61,070 nucleotides of DNA from Antarctobacter aquimaris (GTDB lineage Bacteria; Pseudomonadota; Alphaproteobacteria; Rhodobacterales; Rhodobacteraceae), in the NCBI RefSeq assembly GCF_900184945.1, contig NZ_FXYF01000023.1:1-61070 (forward strand). Direction: 5' to 3'. Shown here one piece after another: positions 36,859 to 45,639 of this stretch. Position numbers and translations under genes: made by a program. Under the pieces are notes generated by a model. It had not been told where the DNA came from. It ran no database searches and was given only the letters and a program-made list of their open reading frames with translations. Numbering within the stretch: position 1 is the first letter of the stretch; every line of letters starts with the position of its first letter.

Positions 36859-38138
36859 TGGGAGGCTCCCGTTGCGGATTTGAGAAAGGCAATGAGGTCG
36901 GCGCGATCCGAAGGCTGCGCGATGATCTGCATCGGCATCTTTGACCCTGGGATATAGTGATCCGGACCCTCGTCGAAAAGCGCGTCGATGGTCTGGTCGG
37001 TCCAGACCAGCCCGGCGGTCTGGAGGGTCTGCGAGTAGCTGTAGCCCGGCAGGCTGCCCGCCGGACGGCCAAAGACGCCGTGCAATGTCGGCCCGGCCTT
37101 GCGCGAGAGGCCGGGCGTCAGCGCGTGGCAGATCGAGCATTTGCGCATGAACTGGCGTTCACCGTTGGACATGGTTTCCGGGTCGCGCAGGAAACTGCGC
37201 TGGCCCGAGCCTTCGGGCGCCTCCAGTTCGTCCAGCAATTCGACCGGCCAGGCATAGACAACGTCGTCGAGGCCCCCGGCGTAGACCACCCGCCCGTCCG
37301 GCGAAAAGGCCAGCGCCCAGACCGGCCCGTGCCGCATGGCGCGGAAATCGCGGGTGATGCGCCAGTCGGCGGTGTCGACGATCATGATGTAGCCGTGGCC
37401 ATCGCCCACCGCCAGTTGCGCCGTCCCGGGATGCCAGGCCATCGACAGGATCGGCCGCCGGTCCAGCGTGAAATCGGCGATCTGCGCGCCGCTTTCGGGG
37501 TCAAGAACCCGGGTGCCGCCGTCGACCGCGCCATAGGCCAGCCAGCCGTCCCCCAAGAGCAACCGGTTGATGCCAAAGCCATGCTCGACCAGTGGCAAGG
37601 CGCTGTTGCCGCTGTCGAGGTCATAGCGCAGCAGCACGCCGTTGGAGGTGGCGGCGAACAGCGTCCTGCCGTCAGGCGTATGGGTCACGGCGTTCACGCC
37701 GGCACCGGGATAGGGCAGCTCCCCTGCCCGGCCGCCCTCGATCAGCGGCCAGAGGCGGATGCTGCCGTCCCAGCTGCCGCTGGCGACATGGCTGCCGTCC
37801 GGCGCCACCGACAGCGTCGTGACCTTGCCCAGGTGGCGGCCCAGCTCGCGCACCTCGGGGCGCCATTGGCGGACGGCGAAATCGTCGCCGCCCGAGATCA
37901 GCTGCCCCTGCGGCCCCAGCGTCAGCGCGGTGACGGCTGCGGCGTGGCCCTCCAGCCAGAGCGGCGTTCCGCCGGACCACAGGCCCACGGAGTTGTCGAA
38001 ACTTGCGCTGGCCACCTGCCCGTCGGGGGTGACGGCCAGCGCCATGACCGGCCCGCCGTGCCCCTTGAGGGTGGTGAAGTCCTGGGCCCCGGCGGGCAGT
38101 CCCAGGGCCGCCAGGGCCAGCACGACCGCGCCGCGCAT
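36855..38138 (-). CDS. WD40 beta-propeller fused to c-type cytochrome
   Basis: A 427-residue exported protein: signal peptide (MRGAVVLALAALGLPAGA), a WD40-like propeller of about seven blades (residues 20-315, for example LKGHGGPVMALAVTPDGQVAS and WHPGTAQLAVGDGHG), then a monohaem cytochrome c domain with CSICH at 334-338 and a likely axial Met401 in GSKMP. It overlaps the FDH gamma gene start by one base (ATGA), so it is part of the FDH operon. The domain could accept electrons from FDH or bind a partner; its role is not established. An ATG one codon upstream is also possible. Confidence 0.88.
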   Translation of the reverse strand: MRGAVVLALAALGLPAGAQDFTTLKGHGGPVMALAVTPDGQVASASFDNSVGLWSGGTPLWLEGHAAAVTALTLGPQGQLISGGDDFAVRQWRPEVRELGRHLGKVTTLSVAPDGSHVASGSWDGSIRLWPLIEGGRAGELPYPGAGVNAVTHTPDGRTLFAATSNGVLLRYDLDSGNSALPLVEHGFGINRLLLGDGWLAYGAVDGGTRVLDPESGAQIADFTLDRRPILSMAWHPGTAQLAVGDGHGYIMIVDTADWRITRDFRAMRHGPVWALAFSPDGRVVYAGGLDDVVYAWPVELLDELEAPEGSGQRSFLRDPETMSNGERQFMRKCSICHALTPGLSRKAGPTLHGVFGRPAGSLPGYSYSQTLQTAGLVWTDQTIDALFDEGPDHYIPGSKMPMQIIAQPSDRADLIAFLKSATGASQ

Positions 38139-39385
38139 CATTCCGCCGGGTGCGCCCCGGACGGAGCGGACTTGCCCTTGGCGGCCTCGCGGGCCTTGAC
38201 CTCGTCGAGCCAGATCGAGTGGTGCTGGTGCGCCCAGGCCTCGTCGACCTCGCCCGATCCCATGGCGTCGTAGGCGCCTTCCATCCCGACCGAGCCGATG
38301 TAGATATGCGCGATGATGATCGCCATCAGGCCAAAGGCGACGATCGCGTGCCAGGCCTGCGCCAGCTGCATCTCTTCCTGCGGGCTGAGCGCGGTCGGCA
38401 GGGCGTCGTATCCCAGCCACTGCGGAATGCCGATGTCGTTCAGGATCGCAAAGGTCTTGGCAAACAGCGGCAGTTCGAAGGGGAACAGCAGCGACAGCCC
38501 CGACAGCGAGATCGAGCCGCCCAACAGGATCACCGACCAGAAGATAATCTTTTGCCCGGCGTTGAATTTCTTGGCCGGGGGGTGGTTCTTGCCGATGATG
38601 CCGCCCGCCTGGGCGAACCAGGTGATGTCGGTGCGGTTGGGGATGTTGTGCCAGACCCAGAGCAGGAACACGAACACCAGCGCCAGCATGAAGGGCCAGG
38701 CAAAGTTGTTGTGCACGAACTTCGAGCCGGTCAGCAGGACCGAGTTCACCTCTGGTCCGAACACCGGCAGGATCAGCGTGCGCCCGAAGAGGACGATCAG
38801 CCCCGACAGCCCCAGCACGATGAAGGACCCGGCCAGCAGCCAGTGCGAGAACCGCTCGAACGCCTTGAAGCGGGTGACCGTGCGGCCGGTCATCGGCTCG
38901 TCGATCCTGATGCGTCCGCGAACGAGGTAGAACAGCACCAGCGCGCCGATGGTGCCCAGCAGCAGCCAGCCGCCATAGGTGGCCAGCGGTCCCTTGCGGA
39001 AGCTGTACCAGGCCATGCCACCGTCCTGCACGAGAACGCGCGCGACATCGCCGCCGGCAGAGACGGTGATGTCGGCGGTGTCAAAGCGCAGCGCGCGCCA
39101 CAGGTCGGGGTCCGAGGCGCCGCCCAGCGTGCCCAGCTGTTCGGCCATGGCCGCCGCGCTGTCCGGGTCGCCGAATTCCTTGCGGAAGCTCAGGTCGACC
39201 TTCTCGCCGCGCTGGCGGGCCAGGATGTCCTCAAGTGTCTGCGCGCCGCCGGTGGCCTCGCGCGCGGCGGCCAGCACGGCCGGATCCGTGCCCGGCGCTG
39301 CCGGCGGTTGCAAGTAGACCGCCAGAACGGCAATGCCGATCGCCAGCAGCATGAACCATCCAAAACCGCTTGACCGTTTCATCAT
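38138..39385 (-). CDS. fdhC: formate dehydrogenase subunit gamma (cytochrome b)
   Basis: A 415-residue membrane subunit: signal-anchor helix, a periplasmic insert of about 100 residues, then the four-helix cytochrome b561 type core with haem-binding His residues (FKAFERFSHWLLAGSF, AWHAIVAFGLMAIIIAHIYIG). It passes electrons from the Fe-S subunit to the quinone pool. The C-terminal cytoplasmic tail is charged. It lies downstream of the beta-subunit gene with a 156-base gap containing strong hairpins. Confidence 0.93.
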   Translation of the reverse strand: MMKRSSGFGWFMLLAIGIAVLAVYLQPPAAPGTDPAVLAAAREATGGAQTLEDILARQRGEKVDLSFRKEFGDPDSAAAMAEQLGTLGGASDPDLWRALRFDTADITVSAGGDVARVLVQDGGMAWYSFRKGPLATYGGWLLLGTIGALVLFYLVRGRIRIDEPMTGRTVTRFKAFERFSHWLLAGSFIVLGLSGLIVLFGRTLILPVFGPEVNSVLLTGSKFVHNNFAWPFMLALVFVFLLWVWHNIPNRTDITWFAQAGGIIGKNHPPAKKFNAGQKIIFWSVILLGGSISLSGLSLLFPFELPLFAKTFAILNDIGIPQWLGYDALPTALSPQEEMQLAQAWHAIVAFGLMAIIIAHIYIGSVGMEGAYDAMGSGEVDEAWAHQHHSIWLDEVKAREAAKGKSAPSGAHPAE

Positions 39386-39509
39386 GTCGTTCCCCGTGAT
39401 CAGTCTTTCCCGGTCCGCGACCGCTGTCCGCGCCGCAAGGTCCGGGAGTCATCCACACCCAAATGAGGGAGGCCCGGCAATGCGGGCCTCTCCCGTTGTC
39501 GAAGAGAAT

Positions 39510-39532
39510 GGGCGGGGCAACGCGCCCCGCCC
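39510..39532 (-). other. strong intercistronic hairpin between FDH beta and gamma genes
   Basis: A 9-bp GC-only stem (GGGCGGGGC / GCCCCGCCC) with a 5-base loop, 9 bases after the beta-subunit stop. With a second hairpin (39451-39470) it may stabilise upstream mRNA or reduce read-through. Confidence 0.55.
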
Positions 39533-39541
39533 GAAGACGGC

Positions 39542-40135
39542 TCAGCCGCCCTTCTGGTCGTAGGCGGTGCCCCAACCCCAGGCGCCCGAGCCGAAGCCAC
39601 GGGCCACCACACGCTCGCGGTAGATGGCCGAGACGATGTCGCCGTCACCGGCGAGCAGCGCCTTGGTCGAGCACATCTCGGCGCAGATGGGCAGCTTGCC
39701 CTCGGCGATCCGGTTGCGTCCGTACTTGGCGAACTCGGCCGTCGAGTGGGTCTCTTCCGGGCCGCCGGCGCAGAAGGTGCACTTGTCCATCTTGCCGCGC
39801 GAGCCGAAGTTGCCGGCCTGCGGGAACTGCGGCGCGCCGAAGGGGCACGCGTAGAAGCAGTAGCCGCAGCCGATGCAGAGGTCCTTGGAGTGCAGGACCA
39901 CGCCTTCTTCGGTCTGGTAGAAGCAGTCCACCGGGCAGACCGCCATGCAGGGCGCGTCCGAACAGTGCATGCAGGCCACCGAGATCGACCGTTCGCCCGG
40001 GGTGCCATCCTGGATGGTCACCACGCGGCGGCGGTTGATCCCCCACGGCACCTCGTGCTCGTTCTTGCACGCGGTCACGCAGGCGTTGCATTCGATGCAG
40101 CGCTCGGCGTCACAGAGGAATTTGGATCTTGCCAT
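39542..40135 (-). CDS. fdh3B: formate dehydrogenase beta subunit (FDH3B-type ferredoxin)
   Basis: A 197-residue protein binding about four [4Fe-4S] clusters: CDAERCIECNACVTACKNEH, CMHCSDAPCMAVCP, CIGCGYCFYACP and a final CTFCAGG...CAEMC set. It carries electrons from FdhA to the cytochrome b subunit in the periplasm. It directly follows the catalytic subunit gene (12 bases). No signal peptide; it would be exported together with the Tat-signalled alpha subunit. Confidence 0.94.
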   Translation of the reverse strand: MARSKFLCDAERCIECNACVTACKNEHEVPWGINRRRVVTIQDGTPGERSISVACMHCSDAPCMAVCPVDCFYQTEEGVVLHSKDLCIGCGYCFYACPFGAPQFPQAGNFGSRGKMDKCTFCAGGPEETHSTAEFAKYGRNRIAEGKLPICAEMCSTKALLAGDGDIVSAIYRERVVARGFGSGAWGWGTAYDQKGG

Positions 40136-40147
40136 TTCTGGGTCTCC

Positions 40148-43048
40148 TTACGCGGCAGTGATCTTGCAGAGCGTACACTTGGTCTCCTGCATCTGGGTGA
40201 CCGAGTCGTAGCCATAGGTCTGCGCGACGTTGGTGGATTCGCCGAGGACGTAGGGGTCCGCGCCGTCGGGGTATTTGGACCGTCGGTCCTCGCCCTGGAA
40301 GTGACCGCCGAAGTGGAAGGGCATGAAGGCAACGCCCTCGCCCACCCGCGGGGTGACCATCGCCATGACCTTGACCTTGCCGCCTTCCGGGCCTTCGACC
40401 CAGACATCGGCCCCGTCACGAATGCCGAGGTTGTTGGCATCGCGCGGGTTGATCTCGACGAACATGTTCTGCTGAAGCTCGGCCAGCCAGGGGTTGGACC
40501 GGGTTTCGTCCCCGCCGCCCTCGTATTCGACCAGACGGCCGGAGGTGAGGATGATCGGGTAGTCCTTCGAGAAGTCCTGCTTCTGGATCGACGCGTAGAG
40601 CGTCGGCAGACGGTAGAACTTGCGGTCCTCGTAGGTCGGGTAGTCGGCCACGAGATCGCGGCGGTTGGTGTACAGCGGCTCGCGGTGGAGCGGCACGGGG
40701 TCGGGGAATTCCCAGACCACGGTCCGCGCCTTGGCGTTGCCGTAGGGGGCGCAGCCGTGCTTGATGGCCACCCGCTGGATGCCGCCCGACAGGTCGGTCT
40801 TCCAGTTGGTCTTGGGTCCGGCCACCGCCTCGATGGCGGCCTTTTCCTCTTCGGTCAGATCACCGTCCCAGCCGAGGTCCATCAGCATCTGCATGGTGAA
40901 TTCCGGGTATCCGTCCTGGATCTCCGAGCCCACCGGGTAGACGCCTTCGGCCAGCAGGTTCTGGCCGTTGCGCTCCACGCCGTAGCGCGCGCGGAAGGGC
41001 AGACCGCCCTCGGCCACGGGCTTGGACATGTCGTACAGGTTGGGCGAGCCGGGATGGTTCATCTCGGGCGTGCCCCAGCACGGCCATGGCAGGCCGTAGT
41101 AGTCGCCGTCGGCCGGACCGCCGATCGCCTGCAACGTGGTGCGGTCGAAGGTGTGCTGGTTGGCCATGTGCAGCTTGAGCCGCTCCGGCGACTGGCCGGT
41201 ATAGCCCACCGTCCACATGCCGCGGTTGATCTCGCGCAGCGTGTCCTCGATGTTCGGCGTGATGCCGTCCTCTTCCAGCGCGATGTTGCGGAACAGCCGG
41301 TCGTGGAAGCCGAACTTCTTGGCAAAGAGGCCGATGATCTCGTGATCGGGCTTCGACTCGAACAGCGGCTTGATCACTTGCTCGCGCCACTGCAACGAAC
41401 GGTTCGACGCGGTGACCGAGCCGACGGTCTCGAACTGGGTCGTGGCCGGCAGCAGGTAGACGCCGTCGGTCCGGTCATGCAGCACCGCCGACACCGTCGG
41501 GAACGGGTCGACCACCACCAGCATGTCGAGCAGTTCCATGGCCTTCTTCATCTCGACCATGCGGGTCTGCGAGTTGGGCGCGTGGCCCCACAGCACCATG
41601 GCGCGAACCTTGTTCGGCTGGTCCATGTTCTCAGGTTCCTCGAGAACGCCGTCGATCCAGCGGCTGACCGGGATCCCGGTCTCGTACATCAGGTTCTTGT
41701 CCTTGCCGTCGGCGCCCTGGATGGTGTCGAACTGGCTTTCGAGCCAGTCGAAATCCTCACCCCAGACACGCGCCCAGTGCTGCCAGGACCCCTTGGCCAG
41801 GCCGTAGTAGCCCGCCAGGGTGTGCGACAGCACGCCAAGGTCGGTCGCGCCCTGCACGTTGTCGTGGCCGCGGAAGATGTTGGTGCCGCCGCCGGAGGTG
41901 CCCATGTTGCCCAGCGCAAGCTGCAGGACGCAGTAGGCGCGGGTGTTGTTGTTGCCGTTGGTGTGCTGGGTGCCGCCCATGCACCAGATCACGGTGCCGG
42001 GACGGTTGTTGGCCAGCGTCATCGCCACGCGGCGCAATTGGCTGCCAGGGGTGCCGGTGACACGCTCGACCTCTTCGGGCGTCCACTTGGCGACTTCTTC
42101 CTTGATCTGGTCCATCCCCCAGACGCGGGTGCGGATGAACTCCTTGTCCTCCCAGCCGTTCTCGAAGATGTGCCACAGCAGGCCCCAGATCAACGCCACG
42201 TCGGTGCCGGGACGGAAGCGGACATATTCGTCCGCATGGGCCGCGGTGCGGGTGAACCGCGGGTCGCAGACGATCAGCGGCGCGTTGTTCTGCTCCTTGG
42301 CCTTCAGGACGTGCAGCAGCGAGACGGGGTGCGCCTCGGCCGGGTTGCCGCCGATGATGAAGATCGCCTTGGAGTTGTGGATGTCGTTGTAGGAGTTGGT
42401 CATGGCGCCGTAGCCCCATGTGTTCGCAACACCCGCAACCGTGGTCGAGTGGCAGATCCGCGCCTGGTGGTCGACGTTGTTCGTCCCCCAGTAGCGCGCG
42501 AATTTCTGGAACAGGTAGGCCTGTTCGTTGTTGTGCTTGGCCGAGCCCAGCCAGTAGACGCTGTCAGGTCCGCTTTCTTCGCGGATCTTCATCATCCCGT
42601 CGCCGATCTCGTTGATCGCCTGCTCCCAGGAGATGCGGACCCATTCGCCGTTCTCCTTCTTCATCGGGTACTTCAGGCGGCGTTCGCCGTGGGCGTGCTC
42701 GCGGACCGCGGCCCCCTTGGCGCAATGCGCGCCCAGGTTGAACGGGCTGTCCCAGCCGGGCTCCTGCCCGACCCAGACGCCGTCGCTGACCTCTGCCACG
42801 ACGGTACAGCCGACCGAGCAGTGGGTGCAGACGGATTTCTTCAGCTCCACCTTGCCCAGGGCCGCGGCGGAGGCGGCGCTGGCCGGTTGCACGGTGCCGC
42901 CGGTGGCGGCAATCGCGGCAATCCCGCCGATGGCAAGGCCGGAGCCGCGCAGAAAGGCGCGGCGGTCAACCGAGGTTCTCGACACCTCGGAAAGGATCGA
43001 AGTCCGCTGGGGGCGTCGCGCAACCCCGTTGGTCTTTTTCCTCAACAT
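40148..43048 (-). CDS. fdhA: formate dehydrogenase catalytic subunit (W/Mo-bis-MGD)
   Basis: A 966-residue molybdopterin oxidoreductase. A Tat signal with DRRAFLRGSG (28-37) targets it to the periplasm. The proximal [4Fe-4S] site uses Cys74, Cys77, Cys81 and Cys109 (CTHCSVGC...HCAKGAA). The metal ligand is Cys199 followed by His200 (QARICHSTTVAG), so this is a Cys, not Sec, enzyme. It resembles FDH-3/Shewanella-type respiratory FDHs. A GGGAGAG Shine-Dalgarno sequence precedes the start at 43048. It oxidises formate to CO2. Confidence 0.94.
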   Translation of the reverse strand: MLRKKTNGVARRPQRTSILSEVSRTSVDRRAFLRGSGLAIGGIAAIAATGGTVQPASAASAAALGKVELKKSVCTHCSVGCTVVAEVSDGVWVGQEPGWDSPFNLGAHCAKGAAVREHAHGERRLKYPMKKENGEWVRISWEQAINEIGDGMMKIREESGPDSVYWLGSAKHNNEQAYLFQKFARYWGTNNVDHQARICHSTTVAGVANTWGYGAMTNSYNDIHNSKAIFIIGGNPAEAHPVSLLHVLKAKEQNNAPLIVCDPRFTRTAAHADEYVRFRPGTDVALIWGLLWHIFENGWEDKEFIRTRVWGMDQIKEEVAKWTPEEVERVTGTPGSQLRRVAMTLANNRPGTVIWCMGGTQHTNGNNNTRAYCVLQLALGNMGTSGGGTNIFRGHDNVQGATDLGVLSHTLAGYYGLAKGSWQHWARVWGEDFDWLESQFDTIQGADGKDKNLMYETGIPVSRWIDGVLEEPENMDQPNKVRAMVLWGHAPNSQTRMVEMKKAMELLDMLVVVDPFPTVSAVLHDRTDGVYLLPATTQFETVGSVTASNRSLQWREQVIKPLFESKPDHEIIGLFAKKFGFHDRLFRNIALEEDGITPNIEDTLREINRGMWTVGYTGQSPERLKLHMANQHTFDRTTLQAIGGPADGDYYGLPWPCWGTPEMNHPGSPNLYDMSKPVAEGGLPFRARYGVERNGQNLLAEGVYPVGSEIQDGYPEFTMQMLMDLGWDGDLTEEEKAAIEAVAGPKTNWKTDLSGGIQRVAIKHGCAPYGNAKARTVVWEFPDPVPLHREPLYTNRRDLVADYPTYEDRKFYRLPTLYASIQKQDFSKDYPIILTSGRLVEYEGGGDETRSNPWLAELQQNMFVEINPRDANNLGIRDGADVWVEGPEGGKVKVMAMVTPRVGEGVAFMPFHFGGHFQGEDRRSKYPDGADPYVLGESTNVAQTYGYDSVTQMQETKCTLCKITAA

Positions 43049-43189
43049 GGTTCTCTCTCCCTGTAGCGCCCGTTGCATGACTGCGGCGCGAGGATATGGC
43101 GATGGCCTTTGGCAGTCGGGCGTCACGCAACCAGTCGCCTGGGGCCGTTGTGGGCAACGTCCGGACAGCTCCGGGCGCAGCGGGTCTGC

Positions 43190-43378
43190 TCAGAAGCGGG
43201 CGGAGTCGTAGTAGGCGCGGGTATGCGCGGTGTCCTGCATCTTGTCCGACGTCAGGTCAGGCTCGGCAGGGCCGGCTTCGGCCGCCGTGCCACTGGCCAG
43301 GGCAAGCGCGGCGGCGGGGGCCGAGGCGCTTGCCAGCTTGAGGAAATTGCGGCGCGAGGCCCTGGTTTCCTGGGTCAT
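43190..43378 (-). CDS. formate dehydrogenase region Tat-target peptide
   Basis: A 62-residue protein with a Tat signal (MTQETRASRRNFLKLASAS) and a short mature part with TSDKMQDTAHTRAYYDSARF. It matches the TIGR02811-type 'formate dehydrogenase region TAT target' family, always found before FDH genes. Probably an accessory assembly subunit. A GGAGA sequence precedes the ATG. Confidence 0.9.
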   Translation of the reverse strand: MTQETRASRRNFLKLASASAPAAALALASGTAAEAGPAEPDLTSDKMQDTAHTRAYYDSARF

Positions 43379-43458
43379 GAAAGTGTCTCCTTCCATGGGT
43401 TCCGGCAGTTGCCTGCCGCTCGAAAAGGGCAGGTTCCCCTGCCCGGCGTTGGTGTGCC

Positions 43459-44088
43459 TCACTCTGATCCGCCCAGGCGGAAGGCCTCGGCCTCGATCTC
43501 CATGAACAGCCGCCCGACAGTGCCGACGGGGGCGTAGAAGACCGAGTTCTTGGCGGCTTCGAGATCGGCGAAGAAGTGACCGGCCCAGGGGCCGATGTGC
43601 TTGTTGAAGAACTGCCGCTGGCGGTCCAGCGGGGCGGGCGGGCCAAAGCGGCCGACGATGATGGCGCCCATCATCTCCATCAGGCTGGCGATGTTGTCCT
43701 CGGGCTCGAACACGGTGTCGGCGCGTTCCAGCCCCAGCCGGGTCATGTCCTGCCGCAGCAGCGCCAGCGGCTTTTCGTTCAGGAACCCGGTGAGGTAGTA
43801 CGAGGCATAGGGCAGCAGCTCGCCCCGGCCGAGGCCGATGAACAGCTTGTTGTACTCGGTCGCGGCGGTCTTGGGGCGGGTCACCTTGGCCAGCTTGGCC
43901 AGCGTGCCGATCGCCTGCCCCATCTCGCCCGCGTCGCCCGACAGCCCGGCCGTCTGGTCCAGCAACATGTCGTCCGGCGGGCCGGACAGCAGCAGGCCAA
44001 GAAAGTTGTAGAGATCGGCGCGGAGCCGGTCTTCTTCTGCAATGGGGCGGGTCTGGGCGGTTGCGGTCATCGGGTCCTTGTCGGTCAT
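43459..44088 (-). CDS. TorD-family maturation chaperone for FDH
   Basis: A 209-residue all-helical protein with the TorD/DmsD pattern: ADLYNFLGLLLSGPPDDMLL at the N-terminal part, LPYASYYLTGFLNEKPLALL and EPEDNIASLMEMMGAII later. Such chaperones bind the Tat signal of a molybdoenzyme and help cofactor insertion. It is the first gene of a stretch ending in fdhA. Its start overlaps the DUF3306 stop. Confidence 0.9.
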   Translation of the reverse strand: MTDKDPMTATAQTRPIAEEDRLRADLYNFLGLLLSGPPDDMLLDQTAGLSGDAGEMGQAIGTLAKLAKVTRPKTAATEYNKLFIGLGRGELLPYASYYLTGFLNEKPLALLRQDMTRLGLERADTVFEPEDNIASLMEMMGAIIVGRFGPPAPLDRQRQFFNKHIGPWAGHFFADLEAAKNSVFYAPVGTVGRLFMEIEAEAFRLGGSE

Positions 44089-44738
44089 GAGGCGGCGTCG
44101 AAGCGGAACCGCATGCGGCGCGATGTGCTGGGCGCGGGCGGCGTGTCCTCGGCGTCGGTGTTTGCAGTCGGGGGTCCCGGCGCGGGGGCCGGGACGGGTG
44201 TCTCTTGTGCGGCCTGCAGTGCGGGGTCCGCCGCTTCGGCCAGGGCCTGCGCGTCCCGGACCTGGTCCGGGACCTCCGGCTCGGCTGCCCGCGCCGCGTC
44301 CTCCGCGGCCTTGGCGGCGTCCCGCTCGGCCTGCTCGGCGGCCTCCACGGCCTTGTCGAACATGCCCTTGCCCACCTTGTAGATGGTCTTCATGTTCGGG
44401 AGGACGGTCGCCTTGTCGGTGTAGTCGTTGCCGTAATCCACCAGCCCGTCGAGGTGCGAAAAGATCGGGTTCAGCCGCCACAACCGGCGCAGCGCGCGAG
44501 TGCGCAGGCGCTGCGGGATCACCGAGCGCAGCAGCGCCTGCACCTGTGCGCTGTCCTGAATCTCTTCCGGCGCGGGCAGGTTCAACTCGGCAAGGATCTC
44601 CTCGTCGGTGCGTTCCTCCAGCCGCTTTTCCTCGGCCCGCTTCTCCGCGGCCTCGCGGGCGTGGCGTTCGGCCTCCGTCTCGGCGGCGACGCCGGCGCGG
44701 CGGCGGGACCAGAAATCAGAGGAGCTGTCGCGGGTCAT
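44085..44738 (-). CDS. DUF3306 domain protein
   Basis: A 217-residue protein with an N-terminal FWSRRRAGVAAE segment, a charged Glu/Arg-rich helix, and the conserved core LPAPEEIQDSAQVQALLRSV (part) with LRRLWRLNPIFSHLDGLVDYG; the rest is an Ala/Asp coiled tail. DUF3306 genes are found with DUF3305 in FDH clusters of Shewanella and Rhodobacteraceae. Role likely in FDH maturation. Overlaps DUF3305 by 4 bases. Confidence 0.9.
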   Translation of the reverse strand: MTRDSSSDFWSRRRAGVAAETEAERHAREAAEKRAEEKRLEERTDEEILAELNLPAPEEIQDSAQVQALLRSVIPQRLRTRALRRLWRLNPIFSHLDGLVDYGNDYTDKATVLPNMKTIYKVGKGMFDKAVEAAEQAERDAAKAAEDAARAAEPEVPDQVRDAQALAEAADPALQAAQETPVPAPAPGPPTANTDAEDTPPAPSTSRRMRFRFDAAS

Positions 44739-45301
44739 TGCAGGCGCCTCCGCCGCAGCGCCGGCGAGGCGTAGACATCCTCGGGCTTGCCGATGCGCGG
44801 ATCGCCGATCCCGTCCTGCACGAGGTCGACCCGCAGCTTGTCCCGCTTGCGCTTGATGAAGACCTCTTCCTCGTGGAATTCCTCGACGAACTCGGCCACC
44901 CAGGCCAGCAGCGCGGGCGGCATCGGCACCTTTTCGATCATCTCCTCGCCGCTGTCGGCGTAGTCCTGCGCGTCGTAGGGCGACACGGTCACGGTCAGCA
45001 CCTCAAGCGGGATGTCCTCCGCGTCGGTCTTGCGCAGCACGACATAGACGCTGGGCGTCTGGGAGCAGAGTTCATGCAGGTAGGCCTCGGTATCCGAGCC
45101 GTAGAGGTCCAGCGACAGCGTGGCGGCGTGGTACTCGGTCACCTCGCCTTCGCGGCGCATCTCGCGCCATTCGGCGGGTCCGGCACCGGGCAGCACGCCG
45201 GAGGCAGTCCAGACCCAACGGGCCCAGCGCGTGACGCCGGGCGCGCGGCGCAACACGACGCCGAGCGGCAGGTTTCGTTGCACCCTGATCTTTTGGCTCA
45301 C
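44735..45301 (-). CDS. DUF3305 domain protein
   Basis: A 188-residue protein with the DUF3305 pattern RVQRNLPLGVVLRRAPGVTRW and YHAATLSLDLYGSDTEAYLH. It starts at a GTG (45301) with a GGGAGGA Shine-Dalgarno sequence just upstream. Always with DUF3306; together they are thought to assist FDH assembly. First gene of the leftward FDH operon, divergent from the polyferredoxin gene. Confidence 0.88.
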   Translation of the reverse strand: MSQKIRVQRNLPLGVVLRRAPGVTRWARWVWTASGVLPGAGPAEWREMRREGEVTEYHAATLSLDLYGSDTEAYLHELCSQTPSVYVVLRKTDAEDIPLEVLTVTVSPYDAQDYADSGEEMIEKVPMPPALLAWVAEFVEEFHEEEVFIKRKRDKLRVDLVQDGIGDPRIGKPEDVYASPALRRRRLQ

Positions 45302-45639
45302 TCCAGTCCTCCCTGATCCAAGTAAGGCGCAGGAAGACACCGCAAGGAAAGGGAAATTTCGTATACCGCGGCATCCCGGAGAGGTTCCGGACATTTTGGG
45401 CAGTCGTGCGCGGGACACGGGGCACGGATGGACGAATTGTCCAATCCGAGAGTTTCGCTCAAGAATCGGGAAAAACGCGTACGACCGAATCACGCAAGCG
45501 TGGGGTGGACCAAAGGCCAATGTCCCGCGACCCGGCGGCTTGGGATAAGTGGTTGTGGGCCGTTGCGAATCCTGTCTAGGGTCGGCACCGGATCAGCAGT
45601 CCAGAGCGCCGGACAGGTGTTCTCAGGGAGGAAAAGACC
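45302..45639. promoter_or_regulatory. divergent promoter region of the FDH island
   Basis: A 338-base gap between the leftward FDH operon and the rightward polyferredoxin gene. It contains AT-richer stretches (near 45355 and 45465) and an inverted GGAC-GAATT-GTCC sequence at 45432-45444 that could bind a dimeric regulator. No protein gene is visible. Confidence 0.4.

Noticed and set aside
40148-43048. Selenocysteine formate dehydrogenase
   Set aside because: No in-frame TGA; the metal ligand is encoded as Cys (CHSTT).
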